Shown here one piece after another: positions 58,407 to 64,000 of a stretch of DNA of 64,000 nucleotides. The position numbers and the translations under genes were made by a program. The notes under the pieces were generated by a model. That model ran no database searches. It saw only the letters and a list, made by a program, of their open reading frames with translations, and was not told the DNA's origin. The DNA is from Mycobacterium sp. JS623 (GTDB lineage Bacteria; Actinomycetota; Actinomycetes; Mycobacteriales; Mycobacteriaceae), in contig NC_019966.1 of assembly GCF_000328565.1 (NCBI RefSeq), positions 2,232,001-2,296,000 of the forward strand, given 5' to 3'. Each line of letters opens with the position of its first letter. Position 1 is the first letter of the stretch.

Positions 58407-59671
58407 GCGATTTCGAGACGGTCGATTTCTTCACCGACGAATCGCTGGTGCCCGACCCGTATCCATACTTCGATCACCTCAGATCGAAATGCCCTGTGGC
58501 GCAGGCGACTCCGTTCAACATCCTGGCTGTCACCGGCTATGAGGAAGCACTTGCGGTTTATAAAGACCCGGCGTTCTCGTCGTGTGTCTCGGTCGCGGGC
58601 CCGTTCTCGGGCCTGCCTTTTGGGCCGGATGGCCGCGACGACGTGACGGAGTTGATCGAGCAGCACCGCGACACGGTCCCGATGGCCGAACACATCACGT
58701 CGCAAGACCCCCCGCTGCACACTCGGACCCGCAGTTTGTTGAACAAGCTGATCACGCCGAAGCGCCTCAAAGAGAACGAGGACTTCATGTGGCGGTTGGC
58801 CGACCAGCAGCTCGACACATTCATCGAACGCGGGCAGTGCGAATTCCTCGAGGATTACGCGAAGCCGTTCTCACTGCTCGTCATCGCGGACCTCCTCGGG
58901 GTGCCGGCGGAAGACCACGAAGAGTTTCGCGCCGTCTTCGGGGGCGAGCTGGTCGGTCAACTCGGCGACGATGCCCCGACGACGCACAACCCGCTGCAGT
59001 GGCTCAACGACAAGTTCTGCAGCTACATCGAGGATCGCAGGCGTGCGCCGCGCGAGGACGTGTTGACCGGACTCGCGCAGGCCAAACACGAGGACGGATC
59101 GACGCCCGACATCGAGGATGTCATGAATCTGTCGACGTTCCTGTTCGCCGCTGGCACCGAGACGACGACCAAACTCGTCAGCTCGGCGGTCCGGATCATC
59201 GGCGAACAACCGGATTTCGAGAAAGCTCTGCGTGAGGACCGCAGCAAGATTCCGGCCTTTCTCGAAGAGACACTGCGGATGGAGAGCCCCGTCAAGTCCC
59301 ACTTCCGGATGGCGTGTACGACAACCACCATCGGAGATGTACAGGTGCCCGCAGGAACGACCGTCATGCTGTTACCGGGGGCGTGCAATCGTGACGGACG
59401 AAAGTTCGCCGACCCCAATGTCTTCAACCCGGACCGACCGAACGTGCGCGAGCAGATCGCGTTCATCCGGGGTGCGCACTCCTGCCCGGGGGCGCCGCTG
59501 GCGCGGGCGGAGGGCCGGATCTCTCTGAACAGGATTCTCGACCGGATGGCCGACATCACGATCTCCGAGAAGCATCACGGCCCAGCCGATGACCGCCACT
59601 ACGCATACGAGCCGACGTTCATCATGCGCGGTCTTTCCGAACTGCACATCACGTTCACACCGGTCCATTAA
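58403..59671 (+). CDS. Cytochrome P450 (third of three)
   Basis: A 422-aa P450 with I-helix FAAGTETTTKLV, ExxR in EETLRME, and heme loop FIRGAHSCPG with axial Cys361; Pro follows the cysteine instead of the common Leu. GTG 58403 overlaps the previous P450 stop, so a longer open frame from 58106 is spurious. It is the last gene of the operon and is followed by a hairpin. Confidence 0.95.
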   Translation: MSDFETVDFFTDESLVPDPYPYFDHLRSKCPVAQATPFNILAVTGYEEALAVYKDPAFSSCVSVAGPFSGLPFGPDGRDDVTELIEQHRDTVPMAEHITSQDPPLHTRTRSLLNKLITPKRLKENEDFMWRLADQQLDTFIERGQCEFLEDYAKPFSLLVIADLLGVPAEDHEEFRAVFGGELVGQLGDDAPTTHNPLQWLNDKFCSYIEDRRRAPREDVLTGLAQAKHEDGSTPDIEDVMNLSTFLFAAGTETTTKLVSSAVRIIGEQPDFEKALREDRSKIPAFLEETLRMESPVKSHFRMACTTTTIGDVQVPAGTTVMLLPGACNRDGRKFADPNVFNPDRPNVREQIAFIRGAHSCPGAPLARAEGRISLNRILDRMADITISEKHHGPADDRHYAYEPTFIMRGLSELHITFTPVH

Positions 59672-59675
59672 CCCG

Positions 59676-59734
59676 TGAGCAGACGCAAAATGCCCCGACA
59701 CGCCGACGAAAATGGGCACTTTACGTCTGCTCGC
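59676..59734. terminator. Long imperfect hairpin ending the P450 operon
   Basis: The arms at 59676-59696 and 59714-59734 pair over 21 positions with three G-T wobbles, with a 17-nt loop. The arm core CGCAAAATGCCC resembles the CGTAAAATGCC arm at 35581-35592, suggesting a dispersed intergenic repeat family in this genome. It is the likely terminator. Confidence 0.65.
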
Positions 59735-59752
59735 GCCAAGAAGGAGCACGAC

Positions 59753-59830
59753 ATGACCGGAAGGCTTGCCGTGAAGGCGATCGGACGTCGTGTGGTGGCA
59801 AGAATCGCCGATGTGCGGGAACGTGATTAG
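59753..59830 (+). CDS. Small ORF, 25 aa, basic peptide
   Basis: ATG at 59753 follows AAGGAG at 59740-59745, a strong ribosome-binding site. The peptide MTGRLAVKAIGRRVVARIAD (25 aa in all) is basic and amphipathic. Its last codons overlap the GTG of the next small ORF by 8 bp. It could be a translated leader coupling expression of the next two genes, or a peptide in its own right. No family recognised. Confidence 0.45.
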   Translation: MTGRLAVKAIGRRVVARIADVRERD

Positions 59831-59951
59831 TGCGGTGGGGCAACTCATCATGCTCGGCACGCTGTTCGGGCTGATCGCCGTGACCATTGGACTGGTCATC
59901 TATTTCGACCCCGAAGCGCGCGGCAGCGCGAGCGACGAGCGCGATCAGTGA
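59823..59951 (+). CDS. Small single-pass membrane protein, 42 aa
   Basis: GTG 59823 to TGA 59951. The sequence holds one clear transmembrane helix (LIMLGTLFGLIAVTIGLVIY, residues about 8-28) and a charged C-terminal tail (DPEARGSASDERD). It overlaps the upstream small ORF, and its stop overlaps the GTG of the second AveC-like gene (GTGA). It is probably a subunit or chaperone of that membrane protein. No family recognised. Confidence 0.6.
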   Translation: MISAVGQLIMLGTLFGLIAVTIGLVIYFDPEARGSASDERDQ

Positions 59952-60733
59952 ACCCGGAGTTGACCCCACTGTTGACGGCGGCCAACGCCTTTGGCTGGCT
60001 CAGCGGCATCGCGTTCACCGCCGCGGGGATCTATCTGAGCGTTCGCCGTGGCCGGTTGCACCCGCTGCTTTTGTTGTGCATCTCGGCGATTTCCTTCTCC
60101 TGGATCGAAGCGCCGTACGACTGGGCGATGTATGCGCAGTTTCCACCGGCACTTCCACGGATGCCTTCGTGGTGGCCATTGAACGTGACGTGGGGCGGTT
60201 TACCGTCGTCAGTGCCTCTGGGCTATATCGGTTACTTCTGCATACCCGCGGTAGTCGGCGCCGCGCTCGGGCGACGGTTGAGCGCGCGATTCCACTGGCG
60301 CATGCCGATCACGCTGTTGATCGTCGGCCTCGTCGTCGGCTTCTGCTGGGCTCTGCTGTTCAACGGGGGTCTTGGCGCCCGGCTCGGAGTCTTCTACTAC
60401 GCGTATGTGATTCCCGGTCTCGGACTCTTCGAGGGCAGCCTGCACCAGTATCCGATCTACGACGCGATCGCGATGGGCATCCAGATGATGGTCTTCACCT
60501 ACCTTCTTGGCCGGACGGATTCGCAAGGCCGCAATGTCATCGAGATGTGGTCGGACAGGTTATCGAAGACGCGCCTGCAGTCGGCGGTGCTATCCGTCGT
60601 CGCAGTCATCGTCATCGGAAACGTGCTCTACGGCGCGGTTTTCGCGCCACACCTTGTCACGAAGCAGCTGGGCTACGTGACCTCCGGGCCCGATGTGCAG
60701 TTATTCCCGGGCGTGCCGAACCAGCCTCGCTAG
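59948..60733 (+). CDS. Second AveC-like membrane protein
   Basis: A 261-aa polytopic protein with about seven hydrophobic stretches. SFSWIEAPYDWAMYAQFP and LFEGSLHQYPIYDAIAMG correspond to the AveC core, where the first AveC-like protein has the FQFPLIWE segment. It is shorter and divergent. GTG 59948 overlaps the small membrane gene. The stop shares CTAG with the convergent decarboxylase. Activity unknown. Confidence 0.7.
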   Translation: MNPELTPLLTAANAFGWLSGIAFTAAGIYLSVRRGRLHPLLLLCISAISFSWIEAPYDWAMYAQFPPALPRMPSWWPLNVTWGGLPSSVPLGYIGYFCIPAVVGAALGRRLSARFHWRMPITLLIVGLVVGFCWALLFNGGLGARLGVFYYAYVIPGLGLFEGSLHQYPIYDAIAMGIQMMVFTYLLGRTDSQGRNVIEMWSDRLSKTRLQSAVLSVVAVIVIGNVLYGAVFAPHLVTKQLGYVTSGPDVQLFPGVPNQPR

Positions 60734-62103
60734 CCTGCAACCGCTGAGGCGATCGCCGCGGCGGAACGGTCGACGTCCTCGTCGGTCGTCGACCAGTTCG
60801 AAAACGACACCCGCAGCACATACTCGCCGTTCCATGTTGTCCCTCCGAGCCAGCACGTGCCGTCACGCTGGATTGCGGTGACCGCGGCGCGGTTGGCTTC
60901 GTCGCCGCCGGGCAAGCGGACCAGCACTTGGTTGAGCACGACGTCGTTGAGCACTTCAGCGCCGGGAATAGTGCTGAGCTGCTTGGCCATTCGGCGTGCC
61001 TGAGCGCAGTTGCGATCAACCATCTCGGCAATCCCCGCGCGACCGAGAGAACGGATCGCGGCGTAGACGGGCACCGCCCGCGCCCTGCGCGAACTTTCCG
61101 GCACATAGTTGGTGTTGTCGCGCTGGCCGGGATCGGCGACCAGATACGGGCCTGCCAAACGCATCGCGGCGAGGTGAGCGTCTGGGTCGGCGACGATCGC
61201 CATCGCGCTGTCGTACGGCACGTTGAGCCACTTGTGTGCGTCGACGGCCCAGGAGTCTGCCCGCTCGAGGCCCGCGGTGAGGCACCTCGTCCGTGGAGAT
61301 GCAGCGGCCCACAGCCCGAACGCGCCGTCGACGTGCAGCCATGCGCCGTGCCGCGCGCACACGTCGGCAATCGGCCCGAACGCGTCGAACGCACCGGTGG
61401 CCACGTTGCCCGCCTGTGCGCACACAATCGTCGGTCTGCCGTTGGCTGCCAACGTGTTTCCAAGCGCATCGGGATCCATCCGGCCCTGTGCGTCGACGGA
61501 TACTCGGATGGCGGTCTGCTCACCAAGACCCAGGAGTCGTAGCGATGTGTAGATAGTCGCATGGGCCTGCTCGCCGCACACGATGCGCACCGGCGGCGCA
61601 CCAATCAGTCCGTCGCGCTCGACATTCCAGCCCGCGCGCCCGAAGACGGCGTGCCGCGCCGCGGCAAGGCAGGTGGTGTTGGCGCCCTGGCCGCCGGTGA
61701 CGAAGCCGACGCTCGCCGAGTCCGGTAGGCCGAGAAGCTCGAGCGCCCACGCCGAGGCGATCTCCTCGATGGCTGCCGCGGCGGGGGACAGCGAGTGGAA
61801 GGCTGCGCACTGGTCCCAAGCCGACACCAGCCAGTCCGCAGCCAGCGCAGCGGGCAGCGCGCCACCGATAACAAATCCGAAGTGGCGCGGTCCCGGTGCT
61901 GCGACCAGGCCCGGTTCGGCGCCGGCCGCCAGCGCGTCGATCACGGCGGCAGGGTCCTCGCCATGTTCGGGTAAGGGCCCGCCGAGGACGTCTCTGACGG
62001 CTGCTGCGTCGACACGGGCAGCTACCGGCCGCTCGTCGAGGGTCGCGAGAAAAGCCGCAGCGTGCTGTGCGGCAGCGCGAAGGCCGCCGGTGCGGTCAGG
62101 CAT
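60730..62103 (-). CDS. PLP-dependent decarboxylase (group II family)
   Basis: A 457-aa fold-type I PLP enzyme related to aromatic-L-amino-acid and glutamate decarboxylases. The PLP lysine lies in ADSWAVDAHKWLNVPYD; WLHVDGAFGLW supplies the cofactor Asp, and FVTGGQGANTTCLAAAR binds phosphate. The substrate amino acid is not predictable. It converges on the second AveC-like gene and is probably not part of the P450 regulon. Confidence 0.9.
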   Translation of the reverse strand: MPDRTGGLRAAAQHAAAFLATLDERPVAARVDAAAVRDVLGGPLPEHGEDPAAVIDALAAGAEPGLVAAPGPRHFGFVIGGALPAALAADWLVSAWDQCAAFHSLSPAAAAIEEIASAWALELLGLPDSASVGFVTGGQGANTTCLAAARHAVFGRAGWNVERDGLIGAPPVRIVCGEQAHATIYTSLRLLGLGEQTAIRVSVDAQGRMDPDALGNTLAANGRPTIVCAQAGNVATGAFDAFGPIADVCARHGAWLHVDGAFGLWAAASPRTRCLTAGLERADSWAVDAHKWLNVPYDSAMAIVADPDAHLAAMRLAGPYLVADPGQRDNTNYVPESSRRARAVPVYAAIRSLGRAGIAEMVDRNCAQARRMAKQLSTIPGAEVLNDVVLNQVLVRLPGGDEANRAAVTAIQRDGTCWLGGTTWNGEYVLRVSFSNWSTTDEDVDRSAAAIASAVAG

Positions 62104-62374
62104 GAGCCGACCTTACGTCTATTCCCAGGGTGACAACGCGACAGCGCGATGCATAGCTGGAAGTATGTAGTTCGCTCAGCCGTTACGTTCGCTCCCCAGA
62201 CGTCACCCGGGGTCGCTGCCCACAAAGGATTTCGAATTCGGTACTTTCCAACCCGTCGTGGCTGGCGGCAGACTGCACCGTCGCAGATGCCGCCAATATC
62301 CCTGTGAAGTGCCTGTGAAGTGAGAAAACCTCCCACGTATTGCCGCTATATAGGTCGAGTGATATAGATACGGT
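62104..62374. promoter_or_regulatory. Divergent intergenic region, decarboxylase/MarR operon
   Basis: This 271-bp gap is more AT-rich than the genes. It contains a tandem duplication of CCTGTGAAGTG (62301-62311 and 62312-62322) and the palindromic promoter listed separately. No other element is clear. Confidence 0.5.
62346..62367 (+). promoter_or_regulatory. Palindromic operator/promoter of marR-mmpS-mmpL operon
   Basis: CTATAT-N10-ATATAG is a perfect inverted repeat. TATAGA at 62363-62368 can serve as -10, only 6 bp before GTG 62375, so the transcript is probably leaderless. A MarR protein binding here would repress its own operon. Confidence 0.55.
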
Positions 62375-62869
62375 GTGAAAGTTAGGTCAGCTGACCAACA
62401 CGCCGGGGAGTGCGTTGGCGACCTTCTCGATCAGGCAGTGGACCTGACCGTGCGGTTCCTGTCCGATCGCGCCGATCTGAGCGCGTCTGCCGCGTTTGCG
62501 ATGAACAGGGTGTGCCGGGAAGGTCCCATTCGCCTGACGACGCTGGCCGCCAAGGAGGGGGTCAGCCAGCCGTCGATGACACAGCTGATCCAACGGCTGG
62601 AGCGGCTGGACTTGGTGGCCAGGCTCGCTGACCCCGACGATGGTCGCGCCGCTCTGATCGGCATCACTCAGCACGGTCAAAAGCTGCTCGACGAGCGCAA
62701 GCGCATGCGCCGCGATCGTCTGACGGCGTTGATGGAAACGCTGACGGCGGAGGAGGAGTCCGCGTTGTGGCTTTCTGCGCGCGTCGCACTTCCGATTCTG
62801 CTTCGGCTGGCCGAGAACGCAGATTGCCCATCGGATGATGTCGCGACGGAGCGAAAGGTGTTCGAGTGA
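62375..62869 (+). CDS. MarR-family transcriptional regulator
   Basis: A 164-aa winged-helix regulator: RLTTLAAKEGVSQPSMTQLIQRLERLDLV is the recognition region and DPDDGRAALIGIT the wing. It is co-transcribed with mmpS and mmpL (GTGA overlap). In M. tuberculosis the MarR protein Rv0678 represses mmpS5-mmpL5, and its loss gives drug efflux; this operon has the same layout, though orthology is not shown. Confidence 0.9.
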   Translation: MKVRSADQHAGECVGDLLDQAVDLTVRFLSDRADLSASAAFAMNRVCREGPIRLTTLAAKEGVSQPSMTQLIQRLERLDLVARLADPDDGRAALIGITQHGQKLLDERKRMRRDRLTALMETLTAEEESALWLSARVALPILLRLAENADCPSDDVATERKVFE

Positions 62870-63306
62870 AGGCCATTCCGGCGGGCAGGGTGCTCAAACG
62901 CATCTGGATACCGCTTGTTCTGGTGGTCGTGCTTGCGGTCTCGGGTCTGGTCGTGTCGCGCCTGCACAAGATGTTTGCTTCGCAGGACCTCAACGCGGGT
63001 GCGGGCGCGGGCATCGAGATCGTCCAGTTCAACCCCAAGGTCATGGTCTACGACGTCTACGGCGCACCGGGGACCACCGCCCAAATCAGCTATTTCGACC
63101 CCGACGCCAACGTGCACCAGATCAGCACATCGCTGCCCTGGTCGATCACACTGTCGACGACGCTGCCTGCGGTCAGCGCCAGTCTCATGGCGCAGACCGA
63201 TGGCGACCAGATCGGATGCCGCGTCACGGTGAACGGAACTGTGCGTGAGGAGAAATCGGCCAATGGCGTCAACGCCCAGACCTACTGCCTGGTGAAGTCC
63301 GCATGA
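62866..63306 (+). CDS. mmpS: MmpS-family membrane accessory protein
   Basis: A 146-aa protein with one N-terminal transmembrane helix (residues about 12-32, IWIPLVLVVVLAVSGLVV) and a periplasmic domain typical of MmpS: FNPKVMVYDVYG, SYFDPDANV, and two cysteines late in the sequence (GCRVTVNG, TYCLV). MmpS proteins form the periplasmic partner of MmpL transporters. It overlaps both neighbours by 4 bp. Confidence 0.94.
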   Translation: MKAIPAGRVLKRIWIPLVLVVVLAVSGLVVSRLHKMFASQDLNAGAGAGIEIVQFNPKVMVYDVYGAPGTTAQISYFDPDANVHQISTSLPWSITLSTTLPAVSASLMAQTDGDQIGCRVTVNGTVREEKSANGVNAQTYCLVKSA

Positions 63307-64000
63307 CCCACGCCATCACCGAGCGCGAATCAACAAGCAGGCCAAAGCGGCCCGTCGTCCCCCACCTGATCCGCATCCTTGCACTGCCGATCGTCCTGTT
63401 CTGGATCGTCGTCGCTGTCGGAGTGAATGTGCTCGCGCCTCAGCTCGAGGTCGTCGGCGAATTGCACTCGGCGCCAATGGCGCCCGAGGACGCGCCGTCG
63501 ATGATCGCAATGAAGCGGATGGGCGCCAACTTCCAGGAATTCAATACCAATGCCACGGTGATGATCGTGGTCGAGGGCCAGAAGCCACTGGGCCCCGACG
63601 CCCATGCCTACTACGACGAGATCATTCGCAAGCTGCGTCAGGATCCCAAACACATCCAGCACATTCAGGACTTCTGGGGCGACACCCTGACGGCGGCCGG
63701 GGCGCAGAGCCCTGATGGCAAGGCCGCCTACGTGATGCTGAACCTGGCGGGCGAACAGGGTCAGACCCTGGCCAACGAGGGTGTGGAGACCGTCCGCAAG
63801 GTCATCGAAGAAACGAAAGCCCCGCCAGGAGTTCAGGCCTACGTCGCCGGCCCCGCCGCGCTCACCGACGACCTGCACGTCATCGGCAACGCCAGCCTCG
63901 GCCAGATCACGTTGATCACGCTTGCCGCGATCGCCGGCATGCTGCTGGTTGTCTATCGGTCGATACGAACCACGCTGATCCAGTTGTTCCTGACGTTTCT
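63303..64000 (+). CDS. mmpL: MmpL-family RND transporter, N-terminal part
   Basis: The first 232 codons of an MmpL transporter, cut by the right window edge; the family is usually about 950 aa. A cytoplasmic N-terminus precedes TM1 (residues about 22-45), the first periplasmic porter domain (SMIAMKRMGANFQEFNT, VMIVVEGQKPLG) and TM2 beginning near residue 205 (LITLAAIAGMLLVVYRSI). It exports a lipid, siderophore or drug together with MmpS. ATG 63303 overlaps the mmpS stop. Confidence 0.95.
   Translation, partial: MTHAITERESTSRPKRPVVPHLIRILALPIVLFWIVVAVGVNVLAPQLEVVGELHSAPMAPEDAPSMIAMKRMGANFQEFNTNATVMIVVEGQKPLGPDAHAYYDEIIRKLRQDPKHIQHIQDFWGDTLTAAGAQSPDGKAAYVMLNLAGEQGQTLANEGVETVRKVIEETKAPPGVQAYVAGPAALTDDLHVIGNASLGQITLITLAAIAGMLLVVYRSIRTTLIQLFLTF

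Overview
The window is high-GC actinobacterial chromosome. Gene order and protein signatures point to a Mycobacterium/Mycolicibacterium, probably a fast-growing environmental species. Most of positions 1-44.9 kb follows, as one conserved block, the gene order I recall for the M. tuberculosis Rv2977c-Rv2901c segment: thiL, ung, rpmB, DAK2 protein, recG, HNH protein, aldo/keto reductase, lipN, DsbA-like, VKOR, pyc, rsmD, coaD, then sepIVA, DUF177, rnc, mutM, OsmC, acyP, smc, ftsY, amt-glnB-glnD, ffh, amidohydrolase, dacB, rpsP-khpA-rimM-trmD, lppW, rplS, lepB, rnhB and DUF2469. No species name can be assigned from the sequence alone.

Several insertions or losses interrupt the block. (1) A 1.15-kb cassette encodes one Vsr/DUF559-type nuclease-like protein. 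It is bracketed by two almost identical 58-bp hairpin repeats and by a 12-bp direct repeat that looks like a target-site duplication (6475-7643). (2) Where M. tuberculosis carries the large DIM/PGL lipid locus between coaD and sepIVA, only a broken ArsR-type regulator and a hemerythrin gene with a sigma-F-like promoter are present. (3) A lower-GC beta-helix acyltransferase lies between mutM and the OsmC gene. (4) A type II isopentenyl diphosphate isomerase lies between smc and ftsY, on the opposite strand.

From 44.9 kb the conserved block ends in a scarred junction. It holds two truncated genes in opposite orientation and a frameshifted DapB-like oxidoreductase. An accessory island follows (46.3-60.7 kb): three cytochromes P450, two SDR dehydrogenases, an aldehyde dehydrogenase, two AveC-like membrane proteins, a solute-binding-fold protein with no signal peptide, a MoxR/CbbQ-type AAA ATPase with its vWA partner, and an unusual double-TetR regulator. 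Four promoters in the island carry the same 17-bp pseudo-palindrome (GAAC-rich left half, GGTT-rich right half), placed on or next to the -10 or -35 elements. This suggests one regulon under the double-TetR protein.

The right end has a PLP-dependent decarboxylase and a MarR-mmpS-mmpL operon, truncated by the window edge, resembling the arrangement of mycobacterial MmpS5/MmpL5 efflux systems. No tRNA, rRNA, CRISPR array or classical insertion sequence was seen.
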